A stretch of 44,915 bases of DNA from assembly GCF_002923755.1 (NCBI RefSeq), contig NZ_PGFZ01000004.1, positions 382,350 to 427,264 on the forward strand, written 5' to 3'. The notes under the pieces are model-generated. The model ran no database searches and was not told where the DNA came from. It was given only the letters and a program-made list of their open reading frames with translations. The position numbers and the translations under genes are program-made. The DNA comes from Methylovulum psychrotolerans (lineage in GTDB: Bacteria > Pseudomonadota > Gammaproteobacteria > Methylococcales > Methylomonadaceae). Shown here piece after piece: positions 34,134 to 42,909 of this stretch (its first letter is position 1; each line of letters opens with the position of its first letter).

Positions 34134-35076
34134 TATCGGCCTTATCGTACCAACCCTCAATGCGGGCTTGGCTTGGGAAGTTTGGCTGAAAGCCTTCGCA
34201 CAACAGACCCGAAAACCGGACACGCTGTTGCTGATCGATTCTTCATCCCAAGACTACACCGTGGCTTTGGCTCAAGCCTACGGCTTCACCGTACAGCAGA
34301 TTGCTAAAGCCGAATTTAACCACGGTGGCACCCGTCAGATGGGAATCGGTATGCTGCCGGAAGCGGAGATTATCGTCTTCTTAACCCAAGATGCCTTATT
34401 GGCTAGCCCCGATGCCATCGGACGGCTCTTGGCGGCATTTACCGATGCCCAGGTTGGTGCGGCTTACGGACGGCAGCTTCCGCACCGCCATGCCGGACCG
34501 ATTGCCGCCCACGCCCGCCTGTTCAATTATCCGGTGGCCAGCCAAGTGCGCAGTCTGGAAGATAGCAGCCGCTGGGGCATTAAAACGGCTTTTATCTCCA
34601 ACTCCTTCGCCGCCTATCGGCGTAGCGCCTTAGTCCAGGCTGGCGGTTTCCCTGTTGATACCATCATGAACGAAGACACTTTTGTCGCGGCTAAGATGCT
34701 GGTTAACGGCTGGAAAATCGCCTATTGCGCCGATGCGCAAGTGTTCCACTCCCACGACTATGGCTTTCTGGACGAGTTTAAACGCTATTTTGATATTGGC
34801 GTATTCCACACCCAGAACAATTGGCTACAAGAGCTATTGGGCGGGGTATCCGGCGAAGGCTGGCGTTTTATGTACTCGGAACTGCGCTTTTTGTTAAGAC
34901 GGGCACCTTGGTTCATCCCGTCAGCCTTGTTGCGGACAGGACTTAAAGGCTTGGGCTATAAAATGGGCGGGACTTTACCAAGAGCCGTCAGCCGCTGCCT
35001 TAGCCTACATCCGACTTATTGGCTACAAACCCGGATCTCCAAAAAACCAGCAGCTAGCCTAGCCGTTAAGCGCTGA
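34126..35076 (+). CDS. rhamnosyltransferase-like family 2 glycosyltransferase
   Basis: GT-A glycosyltransferase of 316 aa. Seen: IGLIVPTLNAGLAWEVWLKA, LLIDSSSQDYT, FNHGGTR (64-70) and FLTQDA (85-90). The FNHGGTRQ/TQDA pair is characteristic of the bacterial rhamnosyltransferase-like group (RfbN/WbbL-like). Residues ISNSFAAYRRSAL and MNEDTFVAAKML supply the usual acceptor and ED motifs. The last 70 residues are basic and partly hydrophobic. It is the final gene of the right block. Rhamnose as donor sugar is suggested by family resemblance; no dTDP-rhamnose genes (rmlABCD) were seen here. Confidence 0.88.
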   Translation: MTNIGLIVPTLNAGLAWEVWLKAFAQQTRKPDTLLLIDSSSQDYTVALAQAYGFTVQQIAKAEFNHGGTRQMGIGMLPEAEIIVFLTQDALLASPDAIGRLLAAFTDAQVGAAYGRQLPHRHAGPIAAHARLFNYPVASQVRSLEDSSRWGIKTAFISNSFAAYRRSALVQAGGFPVDTIMNEDTFVAAKMLVNGWKIAYCADAQVFHSHDYGFLDEFKRYFDIGVFHTQNNWLQELLGGVSGEGWRFMYSELRFLLRRAPWFIPSALLRTGLKGLGYKMGGTLPRAVSRCLSLHPTYWLQTRISKKPAASLAVKR

Positions 35077-35160
35077 CTTCTTTTTTCCAAAAATTGTAGG
35101 GTTGTCTGTTCGGCGGCAACACGACCTAAACCAAGCTCTTTTTTTGTCCATGTAAGCGGC

Positions 35161-35180
35161 TTAACCGTTTGCTGGGTTAA
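35161..35180. other. hairpin upstream of the L,D-transpeptidase gene
   Basis: TTAACC (35161-35166) and GGTTAA (35175-35180) pair around an 8-base loop, ending 16 bases before the ATG at 35197 and close to its ACGGA ribosome site. It could be a regulator site or affect translation. No T-run follows. Confidence 0.3.
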
Positions 35181-35196
35181 TGAACGGATCATTATT

Positions 35197-36537
35197 ATGT
35201 CAAATACCCAAAAATCACTATTGCCATCGACGCTAGGCTTAGCGGTTATTTTTGCCGCTATTGTACTTAGCGGTTGCCAGAGCCTGAGTGTGTCGCCCGA
35301 CCCTAAAACTATCACACAGGTGGCATCTGAAATTACCCAAACCAGTATTCCGACCCATGAATTTGCGCTCACCGATGGTCAAACGTTAATAGGCACATTG
35401 GCGACGGTCAACACCCGAGAAAATGATACGCTCTCTGATATTGCCCGGCATTTTGGCCTAGGCTACAATGATATTACCTTGGCTAACCCCAATATCCCCG
35501 CGTGGACACCCGCCACGGACAGCCGGGTACTGTTACCGTTAAGCTTTATTCTGCCGGATTCGCCGCATCAGGGCATCACCCTTAATCTGGTCAATATGCG
35601 GATGTTTTATTATCCTAAAAGCCAACCTGACAAGGTTTACACTTACCCTATCGGCATTGGCCGACAAAGCTGGAATACCCCCACGGGATTGACCCGCATC
35701 GCCACTAAAAAAGCCAATCCTAGCTGGTATGTGCCTGCCTCGATACAGAAAGAACATGCCCAAAAAGGCGATTCCTTACCGACTGTCATAGGGCCAGGCC
35801 CTGACAATCCCTTAGGGCTTTATGCCATGAACCTGGGTTTTGAGCGTTATCTGATCCACGGCACCAACAAACCCTACGGCATCGGTATGCAGGTCAGCCA
35901 CGGCTGCGTACAGCTTTACCCGGAGGATATTGAAGCGTTATTCAATAATATTGCGGTCGGTACACCTGTGCGCATTGTCCATCAGCCGTATTTGACGGCA
36001 TGGCACAACAATATGCTCTATCTTGAGGCCAATGAGCCGCTAGCCAAATGGGCGCATGATAAAAGCCACCAAAAGAAACAGTTATTGAAACAACTGCGCC
36101 AACTCAGTGCCGAAAAAAACTCGGCGGTTGATTGGGAAAAAGTCGAGCGTATTATTGCCCGCGCCGATGGCATTCCGACACCGGTAAGCCTATCCAGCCC
36201 TAATGAAGCGGAATTGGCAAAAGCAGCCGTGCCGATTAAGCATCCTGACCAACTTAACCAACAGCCGGTGGTTGCCGAATTGACAGACGGCGACTGGTCG
36301 GCGGTGGTCAGCCGCTTTGATAATGGGACGGAAGCGCAAAAACTGGCCGCCATGCTCAATCACCAAGGCCCTATGATACCGGCACGGAAAGTTCAGCAAG
36401 ACCATAGCTATCTGGTAGTTGCCGGGCCTTTTAAAAATAAGCAAGAAGTCAATGCCGCCGCCAAACGTATCCACATGGATTTCGCCATTGACATAAAACC
36501 CTTACAGCCTAATTCAAGCCTGTCAAAGAAGTTATAA
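35197..36537 (+). CDS. L,D-transpeptidase lipoprotein with LysM and SPOR-like regions
   Basis: Predicted lipoprotein of 446 aa acting on peptidoglycan in the periplasm. Seen: signal peptide ending LSGC (Cys27 lipidated); a LysM-like stretch RENDTLSDIARHFGLGYNDI (about 74-93); a YkuD L,D-transpeptidase domain (about 126-265) with catalytic HGTNKPYGIG and SHGCVQL (His235, Cys237); then a linker and a C-terminal SPOR-like region (about 365-440). The usual Arg two residues after the catalytic Cys (SHGCIRL) is Gln239. ErfK/YbiS-type enzymes make 3-3 crosslinks or attach lipoproteins. It is transcribed separately from the glycan operon (120-bp gap). Confidence 0.92.
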   Translation: MSNTQKSLLPSTLGLAVIFAAIVLSGCQSLSVSPDPKTITQVASEITQTSIPTHEFALTDGQTLIGTLATVNTRENDTLSDIARHFGLGYNDITLANPNIPAWTPATDSRVLLPLSFILPDSPHQGITLNLVNMRMFYYPKSQPDKVYTYPIGIGRQSWNTPTGLTRIATKKANPSWYVPASIQKEHAQKGDSLPTVIGPGPDNPLGLYAMNLGFERYLIHGTNKPYGIGMQVSHGCVQLYPEDIEALFNNIAVGTPVRIVHQPYLTAWHNNMLYLEANEPLAKWAHDKSHQKKQLLKQLRQLSAEKNSAVDWEKVERIIARADGIPTPVSLSSPNEAELAKAAVPIKHPDQLNQQPVVAELTDGDWSAVVSRFDNGTEAQKLAAMLNHQGPMIPARKVQQDHSYLVVAGPFKNKQEVNAAAKRIHMDFAIDIKPLQPNSSLSKKL

Positions 36538-36673
36538 ACCATTGCGGCATCACCAGAGACTGACATTTTTCGGCTTTAATTCAACCTTTATTTGGATAAA
36601 AATGCGTCTCTTTATTAGTTTTAGCTAAACGTAAGAATATAACCGTCATTTTCATCACCATAAGCCAAACTGC

Positions 36674-36958
36674 TCAATTCAGATTCACGATCCCAAACAC
36701 TTGGTGTTTTTGGTTGTCACTTTCCATTCCGACATACATAAATCCGGTTGGCAAACCTACCGTTTTAGTGTGCAGTTCAACAATGTGGATCGCATCATCC
36801 GCTGAAAAATCGCCGTCGTCTTGTAACTGACCCAAATCTTGCCGATAAGCTTCATCCAGTAAATCCAATGACGTAGATGTCATGAACGCTGTATAGGATT
36901 CGGCAACACCTAATTGTTGCGCGGCTGATCGGTTTTGTGTGGGGGATAATTTACTCAT
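36674..36958 (-). CDS. small protein of unknown function
   Basis: A 94-aa acidic protein that I do not recognise. ATG 36958 is six bases after GAGA; the frame could begin at TTG 36970, giving 98 aa. It starts SKLSPTQNRSAAQQLGVAESYTAF and is rich in Asp/Glu in the middle (LGQLQDDGDFSADDAIHIVE). It contains no Cys, signal peptide or membrane helix. It is flanked by 136-151 bp gaps and is probably its own transcript. Coding is plausible from composition and a start with a ribosome site, but not certain. Confidence 0.6.
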   Translation of the reverse strand: MSKLSPTQNRSAAQQLGVAESYTAFMTSTSLDLLDEAYRQDLGQLQDDGDFSADDAIHIVELHTKTVGLPTGFMYVGMESDNQKHQVFGIVNLN

Positions 36959-37121
36959 ATTTTTTCTCAATTTGGTGGCCAGTTTAATTAATGGCTTTTG
37001 GCGGATACGGGAGATTGTAAAGCATAGGCCGGGTTTATGTGTTATGGCAATACGCTAAAGCAACGTGCAAATGATGCCCCATAACAAAAATGGCGATAAG
37101 TTGCATTTTCCAAGATGCCTG

Positions 37122-39359
37122 TCAAAGATCAACAGAATCCCGAGCCGTTATTTGGATTTTCTCCACAAGTTCCATGATTTGCTGGTCTAGCCTAAAGCGC
37201 AGTTCCCATTCCAAAGCCAAATCAGCAGGTAAGCTGTCGATACGGTGATGTTTGGTATAACTTTGTTTCAGCAACTCGTGGATATCGGCAACCTCAGTCC
37301 AAGTTTCTTGTTGCCCGCCTTGCAGCATCAATGCCGCATTCTCCAACTCGCTTGCCAAAGCCTTATCGAAAGCGCGGCTATATTGTTGCAACTCATCAGG
37401 AAAATGGCTAAATTGCTGCCCGCTCAACAAACGATAGCGGCGCCGAATCTGTAGCAGGCCAGACAACTTTCCGGCGGCTTCAATCAACGCACTCAGCGTT
37501 GTCCTTTCATAGATTTTGTGGCTTAATTTGGCATCCGGTTCCAGTATCGCGTGAACCACCAAATCCTGAGCCGCGGCCAAATCTTTATCTGCCGACAAAC
37601 GTAATGGCAGGGTATGCGTGAGTAACACGCCTAAATCCGGCAATCGGGCAGTCAGCTTGGCTATGGTGTGCAATGCGGCTATGCTATGGTGGCGGGCAAG
37701 CACAATCGAACGCCGCGGCCATAGCGCGTAATCGAGCACGCCCATCACGATAATGCCCAGAAAAATGCCGGCAACGCGGTCACGCGGCAAATAAAGATCG
37801 GAAACCGGGCCAAAATCATGTAACACGAACATGGCGAACGAAAACCCCAGTTGCCTGCCCAGATAAGCGATACGCTCACTACCCGAGGAAATCCAAGCAG
37901 CCAAAGCCCAAAACGGCGCCGTTGCCAGCGCAAAGCCCGCTACCGTGTCAAGCTGGGACTGGAAAACCAGCACGTAAAAATAGGCGCACAAGCCACCTAC
38001 AACCGCACCCGACAAACGCAATAGCGATAAACGGTAGTCGGCGCCAAGACTGGTCTGCGCGGCAACCAGACAAGTCGGGATGGCGGTATTGATAGCTGGC
38101 CAACCTAAACTTTCCACGATCAATGCACAAACTATCGCCCCTAAAGAAAATTTAATGCCAAATTGTAAGCTATCTGCATGGGTGGCCCAAAATGCATAGC
38201 CAAACCAAGCCGGAAACCAACGGCCCTCTGTTTCGTCATCGTCCGTTTCGCCAGCCAAAGTTGGCACGTCCGTATCGGGCTGATGCAAGTCATGCAGCAG
38301 TCCGGTAATCCGTTGCAGTGCCCGCCACATAGCCGTTAATATCGAGGGGTTGGTTTGCGGCGCATAACTATGCAGCACCGCGTCGGTCAGCAGCGTACCG
38401 ATTTGCCCGGACACATCGCGTGATTCCTCCACGCCTTGCCGTAACATTGCGCAGGCACTTTGTAAGGCCAGATAGACATTTAACTTCTCCTGATCCATCG
38501 GTTGCCTACGAAACGCTGGTGTCAAGGTCTGATCCAGCCAGATGGCGATCTGCCGCAGGCCATCAATTTCCAGCAATAAGGCAAGATAAGTGTCGTGCTG
38601 CTGATGTGTGGAGGGATGTAGCAGTTCCGTGTTGGCCAGCAATACCAAAATCTTACCCAAGCTGTCTGGGATGGTATGCTTTGGCATAGCCTGTGTCTGA
38701 AGCGTCACACCGCTGTCGGCCAGACGTGTACTTAAAATAGTTTCCACGGCCGCCAATTGCGCCGCGATACTTGCCTTCAGTTGTTTGAGCGGGTCTTGCG
38801 GTTTAATGGTCAGATGCACCACTGTCCATGAACCGATAGCCAATACGCCGATAATAGGGATATTCCACAACGCATTGTAAATGCCTTGTTCGGGCGTGCT
38901 TGGGCCATACAACACCGCTACTGAATACCATAGCGCGATACCGGTAGGCCAAGCGATCAAGCGGGCATGAAACAGGGCTACCGCTAAGATGATAAAAGAC
39001 AGGGGCAGCAACAGCCAAGCATCATTACCGGCAAACATCAGCGTCACTACCGATATTAAGGTAGTGACGCTAATATATCCCAGTTGGCGCATCCCGAACG
39101 CCAGGGATTGGCCGGCATTCGCATACGCGTCGTAACTCAGGCAGATCAGCAACGCAATCGCCCCCAATGGCGGCACATGCAGGGTTTGGCTGACCAAAGC
39201 AATGATTAGCGAAACGATGAACAAACGCAATGCGGCAACCCGCCGCCCCGGAAAATCCCTAAGTTCAGCTATCAGGAATTGTGTCAGGCTGGTGCCGAAC
39301 CAGAGGCCGCCGCGCCTTTCGTTCGGCACCGAAGCGGGCTGCGGGCCGCCGTTGCTCAT
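37122..39359 (-). CDS. mdtO: FUSC-family inner-membrane efflux component (MdtO/AaeB-like)
   Basis: Inner-membrane protein of 745 aa with two hydrophobic blocks of about five or six helices each (about 45-180 and 395-540). Large cytosolic segments lie between and after them, as in the fusaric-acid resistance/AaeB family. Seen: the repeat-unit start RRVAALRLFIVSLIIALVSQ and its second copy FGIKFSLGAIVCALIVESL, plus SGAVVGGLCAYFYVLV and RDRVAGIFLGIIVMGVLDY. The ATG overlaps the MdtN-like stop by four bases. E. coli encodes the same order ytcA-mdtN-mdtO. It should export aromatic or other small compounds together with the fusion and outer-membrane proteins; substrate unknown. Confidence 0.92.
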   Translation of the reverse strand: MSNGGPQPASVPNERRGGLWFGTSLTQFLIAELRDFPGRRVAALRLFIVSLIIALVSQTLHVPPLGAIALLICLSYDAYANAGQSLAFGMRQLGYISVTTLISVVTLMFAGNDAWLLLPLSFIILAVALFHARLIAWPTGIALWYSVAVLYGPSTPEQGIYNALWNIPIIGVLAIGSWTVVHLTIKPQDPLKQLKASIAAQLAAVETILSTRLADSGVTLQTQAMPKHTIPDSLGKILVLLANTELLHPSTHQQHDTYLALLLEIDGLRQIAIWLDQTLTPAFRRQPMDQEKLNVYLALQSACAMLRQGVEESRDVSGQIGTLLTDAVLHSYAPQTNPSILTAMWRALQRITGLLHDLHQPDTDVPTLAGETDDDETEGRWFPAWFGYAFWATHADSLQFGIKFSLGAIVCALIVESLGWPAINTAIPTCLVAAQTSLGADYRLSLLRLSGAVVGGLCAYFYVLVFQSQLDTVAGFALATAPFWALAAWISSGSERIAYLGRQLGFSFAMFVLHDFGPVSDLYLPRDRVAGIFLGIIVMGVLDYALWPRRSIVLARHHSIAALHTIAKLTARLPDLGVLLTHTLPLRLSADKDLAAAQDLVVHAILEPDAKLSHKIYERTTLSALIEAAGKLSGLLQIRRRYRLLSGQQFSHFPDELQQYSRAFDKALASELENAALMLQGGQQETWTEVADIHELLKQSYTKHHRIDSLPADLALEWELRFRLDQQIMELVEKIQITARDSVDL

Positions 39360-40528
39360 CGCGAAACAGGGGTTTTACTGACTGGCGTAAGCTCCGGCAG
39401 TTCGGAGAGGCGACCTAGAACGGTGACAAAGGCGGTCATACCCATGCGTAAAGGATGATCGGGATCCCGTTCGGGTATCTCAATCCGAACTTGGAAACGG
39501 GATGCCAGAATAACCCAGTTCAACGTGCGCTGAACCTCCGGCAGTACGCCTTGCTGCTTGATATTATCAGGAGAATTCGCCCAGCCTATGCCGGTCACGA
39601 CACCCCGGTAGCGTTTGCCCGGATAACCGACCAAGAATACTTCCGCTTCCTGGCCTGGGTGGATAGATTGCAAATAGGTTTCTTTAAAGTTGGCAATGGC
39701 ATACCAATGGCGGTCATCAACCAGAGCAAACATTTGCGTTCCGGCTTTGGCGTATTCGCCCTCACGGGTATTCAGGTTTGTGACATAGCCATTGAAAGGT
39801 GCGCGTACTGAACAGTATTCCACATCAAGTTCGGCGGCAGCGACAATCGCCTTAGCCACTTCGGTACGCGCATTGACGTTGCCGGACTGGGCAATCAACG
39901 ATACCGCGCCACGGCTCTCGCTTTTGGCCTCGGCAATGGCACTTTGAGCCGACAGCACTTTGGCGCGGGCATCCGCCAACTCAGCGCGTGAAGCGGCGTA
40001 CTTGGAACGCGCTTGCTTGAGTTGGTCTGCCGTGACGTATTGCTTCTCCGCTAATGGCTCAAGGCGTTCCAAATAGCTATGCAGATACTCATCTTCCGCC
40101 TCAATCCCTTTAACTTCCGCTTCGGCAGCCGTGCGTTGGTGTTCCAGCCGTCCGATGGCGATTTCTGCGGATCTGCTGGAGGCACGCCGTGAATCCACGT
40201 CTTTTTCCGCCAACAGCAATTCTGCCTTGGCCTGGTCCAGTTTGGCCTGGTACGGGCGCGGATCGATAACGTACAGCAGATCGCCCTGTTTAACATACTG
40301 ATTGTCTTCAACATGCAGTTCGACGATACGGCCACTCACTTCCGGTGCAATGCCGACGATGTCGGCCCGCACCATCGCGTCGTTAGTACGGGGATGCTGA
40401 TAGTTGATGCGCCACGCCAAAGCCCCAGTTACCAGAGCGCCGAGTACGATTAAGATACCAATGAGCCGTCCTAGCAAGATGCGGCGCTTAAGATTGATAA
40501 CATGGTTATCCATTGGCTTGTTTTCCAT
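39356..40528 (-). CDS. mdtN: HlyD-family periplasmic adaptor (MdtN/EmrA-like)
   Basis: Membrane-fusion protein of about 390 aa. Seen: one N-terminal membrane helix (LLGRLIGILIVLGALVTGALAW), the lipoyl half-motif GIAPEVSGRIVELHVEDNQYVKQGDLLYVIDPRPYQ, an alpha-hairpin rich in Ala/Glu/Arg (about 90-215), the second lipoyl half VRAPFNGYVTNLNTREGEY, and a beta-barrel. ATG 40546 touches the ytcA stop, but ATG 40528 is 9 bases after CCGGAG and is the better start. It links the inner-membrane FUSC protein to an outer-membrane channel. Confidence 0.93.
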   Translation of the reverse strand: MENKPMDNHVINLKRRILLGRLIGILIVLGALVTGALAWRINYQHPRTNDAMVRADIVGIAPEVSGRIVELHVEDNQYVKQGDLLYVIDPRPYQAKLDQAKAELLLAEKDVDSRRASSRSAEIAIGRLEHQRTAAEAEVKGIEAEDEYLHSYLERLEPLAEKQYVTADQLKQARSKYAASRAELADARAKVLSAQSAIAEAKSESRGAVSLIAQSGNVNARTEVAKAIVAAAELDVEYCSVRAPFNGYVTNLNTREGEYAKAGTQMFALVDDRHWYAIANFKETYLQSIHPGQEAEVFLVGYPGKRYRGVVTGIGWANSPDNIKQQGVLPEVQRTLNWVILASRFQVRIEIPERDPDHPLRMGMTAFVTVLGRLSELPELTPVSKTPVSR

Positions 40529-40546
40529 ATTGGGCGGCTCCGGCAT

Positions 40547-40816
40547 TTAGGTCGAGTAAAATAACAACCAGATGGAAAAAGTGCATAACGCCCATAAGCT
40601 CGGCACAATCAACAGCGGCGATCCCAGATGCGCGGCCAGCCGGTATCGCACCAATTGCCACATCAGCACCATACTTGTCGCCAAGCCAGCAAGGATGCAG
40701 ATAATCCAAGCGGGCCAGAATGAACCCTCAATACTCAGTATCGGGTCGCAAGCCGGCAAAAAAACCGCCAAAACCGCCAGAACCCCTGATTTTTGCAATA
40801 TCGCTTTGGACATCAT
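40547..40816 (-). CDS. ytcA: YtcA-family small lipoprotein
   Basis: An 89-aa protein with a lipoprotein-like signal (FLPACDP, Cys23) followed by two hydrophobic helices (about 31-55 and 68-87). CDPILSIEGSFWPAWIICILAG matches my memory of the YtcA family, encoded upstream of mdtN in E. coli. Role not established in the family; gene order indicates an accessory part of the efflux pump. It heads the - strand operon, with a 184-bp divergent gap to the channel gene. Confidence 0.88.
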   Translation of the reverse strand: MMSKAILQKSGVLAVLAVFLPACDPILSIEGSFWPAWIICILAGLATSMVLMWQLVRYRLAAHLGSPLLIVPSLWALCTFSIWLLFYST

Positions 40817-41000
40817 AAGCTGTAACTAAACGAAAAACTCAATTTCGATGATCTTAATAACAACATTTGCTTGGTTTTGATTTGGGTCGTGTATCACTCG
40901 GATGCTTATTGTTATATTATGGGCGTAATTTTTCTGTTGAGCCACTCAATTAAGCGGACAAGCAGTTATTTATCCCACAACAGATCTGGCATTTGAAAAA
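40817..41000. promoter_or_regulatory. divergent promoter region of the efflux genes
   Basis: 184 bp, AT-rich, between ytcA (-) and the channel gene (+), so it must drive both. TTGAG-CCA-CTCAA (40937-40949) is a 13-bp inverted repeat, 52-64 bases before the + strand ATG, and could be an operator. A TATATT/TATTAT run near 40911-40920 is a possible -10 for the channel gene. No regulator gene is adjacent. Confidence 0.45.
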
Positions 41001-42566
41001 ATGGTTTCACGTTTTGCGGCATTACTGGGTTACCGAAGCAGCAATTTACCATTATGCCTAGCCTACTTGCTACGGGGCGGCCAGTTTTTGGCAATGGCTT
41101 TGGCGGTGGCATTAACAGCCTGTATGTCGCCAGGCCCCCTGCCGTTTAGCAACCCTTATGGGGCGGCTCCGGCTGACCCTGCCGCTTATTGGCAGGGCGA
41201 GAGTACCGCCGGTATGCAACAAACCGCTATATCCAGCCATCCGCCTGAAGAAAGTCCGGTCGATACCAAGCTAACTTACGATCTGCCTGCGCTGGTCGAT
41301 CTTGCCCTGAATTGCAACCCGGAAACCCGGATTAGTTGGGAAGAGGCAAAAGCCGCCGCCGCTAAGCTAGAGAGGAATCGCGCTGCTTGGTACCCGACTC
41401 TAACGGCAATGGCGTTCGGGCAATATTTCAAAACCAGTTTCCCTATCCCCGGCGGGGCGCTGACTAGCTATGGCTATTCTTCTTTGGGCAGTTTAAATTT
41501 GGCATGGACATTGTTCGATTTCGGACGCAGGGAGGCGGTGATCGACGCGGACGTACAACGTTTGAGCGCCGCTAATTTTACCTTCAACCGCAAACATCAA
41601 GAAATTGCCTATCGGGTCGCCAACAGTTTTTTTGCTTATCAGGCCGTCCTGGCTAAAGTAACGGCGGCGCAGCAAACATTGGCGGCAGCAAATGCCGGTA
41701 CCGCGTCAGTCCGGGCGAAGCTTGACCAAGGTCTGGCGACGCGCCCCGACGTGCTGTTGGCGGTCCAGGAGCAAGCCAAAGCCAACTATGACCTCCAAGA
41801 TGCCCGCGGTTCGGTCATTCAGGCAAAAGCCGATCTGACAACGGGCCTGGGCATCTCGCCCTCTTATTCCTTGCGGCTAATAGACCTGAGCAAATTGCCG
41901 TTACCCGCAGAATTGGTGCAGTCGGTTGAAAAAATTGCCGATCAGGCTTTGGAACAACGCCCCGATCTGATGGCACGGCTTGCACAATTGCGTGCCCGCG
42001 AAGCGGAAGTAAAGAAGGCCAGAGCCGAATTTTGGCCGAAGGTCTCTCTCGGCGGTAGCTTAGGTAATCAATACTGGGGCGATGTGCATACGACACCGCC
42101 CGGTTATGGGAGTTATTCGGCCAGCAATCTGGTCGGCACGGCATTGCTGACGATAGAATGGACGTTGTTCGATGGCTTTGAGCGCAGCAATGCCGTCCAT
42201 GAAGCCGAGGCCAAGAAACAAGCCTCCAAAGCCGAACTTGAGGCCTTGCGCCTGGAAATCATCCGTGATATCTGGAAAGCTTACGCCAACACCAAGACTA
42301 TGTTGGAAAAACGCGAATTTGCGCTAGCCTTGTTGAAAGCCGCTGAAGAATCATACGCCGCCACCCAAGAATCTTATAACCATGGCTTTTCCACGGTGAT
42401 AGAACTGTTGTCCGCGCAAAAAGATTTGGCACATGCGCGTTATACCGAAATCGACAGCCGCGCCACCTTGCTACAGTCCGCTGCCACCTTGGTTTATGCG
42501 ACCGGCAATCAAGGTAAGGAAGAACGCAATGCGGGTAGTGAAACGTTTGGCCACCGTCTGCCATAG
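41001..42566 (+). CDS. mdtP: TolC-family outer-membrane efflux lipoprotein (MdtP-like)
   Basis: Outer-membrane channel of 521 aa. Seen: a long signal with lipobox ALTAC (Cys41), then two OEP repeats of alpha-helical barrel. First: LVDLALNCNPETRISWEEAKAA, LAWTLFDFGRREAVIDADVQ. Second: ALEQRPDLMARLAQLRAREAEVKKARAEFWPKVSL, IEWTLFDGFERSNAVHEAEA, TQESYNHGFSTVIELLSAQKDL. The paired TLFDFG/TLFDGF motifs mark the two halves. No strong ribosome site precedes ATG 41001; an internal ATG at codon 32 (41094) would leave too short a signal. It is divergent from the pump genes rather than in their operon, unlike the E. coli arrangement. Confidence 0.92.
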   Translation: MVSRFAALLGYRSSNLPLCLAYLLRGGQFLAMALAVALTACMSPGPLPFSNPYGAAPADPAAYWQGESTAGMQQTAISSHPPEESPVDTKLTYDLPALVDLALNCNPETRISWEEAKAAAAKLERNRAAWYPTLTAMAFGQYFKTSFPIPGGALTSYGYSSLGSLNLAWTLFDFGRREAVIDADVQRLSAANFTFNRKHQEIAYRVANSFFAYQAVLAKVTAAQQTLAAANAGTASVRAKLDQGLATRPDVLLAVQEQAKANYDLQDARGSVIQAKADLTTGLGISPSYSLRLIDLSKLPLPAELVQSVEKIADQALEQRPDLMARLAQLRAREAEVKKARAEFWPKVSLGGSLGNQYWGDVHTTPPGYGSYSASNLVGTALLTIEWTLFDGFERSNAVHEAEAKKQASKAELEALRLEIIRDIWKAYANTKTMLEKREFALALLKAAEESYAATQESYNHGFSTVIELLSAQKDLAHARYTEIDSRATLLQSAATLVYATGNQGKEERNAGSETFGHRLP

Positions 42567-42909
42567 TGAAGGTAACATGCCGTACGGAAAGGCGGGTTCA
42601 GTCAATTACGGCTGGACAATACCGTAAAACATAGGCGGGGCGGAAGCTCCCTCGGCTGCTCAGACACCATCCGGCCTAAGCCGAAGTGGAAATGATTTTT
42701 TATGCGCCAATTTTGGGCGGCTCTGTATCTGGACATCAACGTCAATACGTTGCATACTTAAGGATAATAAGGCGGCTGTGCGTCCCTGGCGCCTGCCGCA
42801 ACAGTGCGCACGGACAGATAGCCCGGCAACACATTAAAAAGCTTAACATTAATGACACTCTCAGAAGTGAACCGATACAATAACAATTGGCAAAAAAGGA
42901 ATGCTTAAT
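42567..42909 (+). other. 343-bp intergenic/leader region before the STAS gene
   Basis: No gene. CGGC-CTAA-GCCG near 42673-42684, within wider TCGGCT/AGCCGA arms, is followed by a T-run (GATTTTTTAT at 42692-42701) and may terminate the channel transcript. Between 42770 and 42830 are GC-rich segments with complementary pieces (GCGGC/GCCGC; GTCC/GGAC; the palindrome GTGCGCAC) that could fold in the STAS leader. No known riboswitch consensus was recognised. Confidence 0.4.

Noticed and set aside
40937-40949. Claiming a shared regulator from the 5-3-5 inverted repeats at 16029, 22547 and 40937
   Set aside because: The arm sequences differ, and repeats of this size are expected dozens of times by chance in 45 kb.
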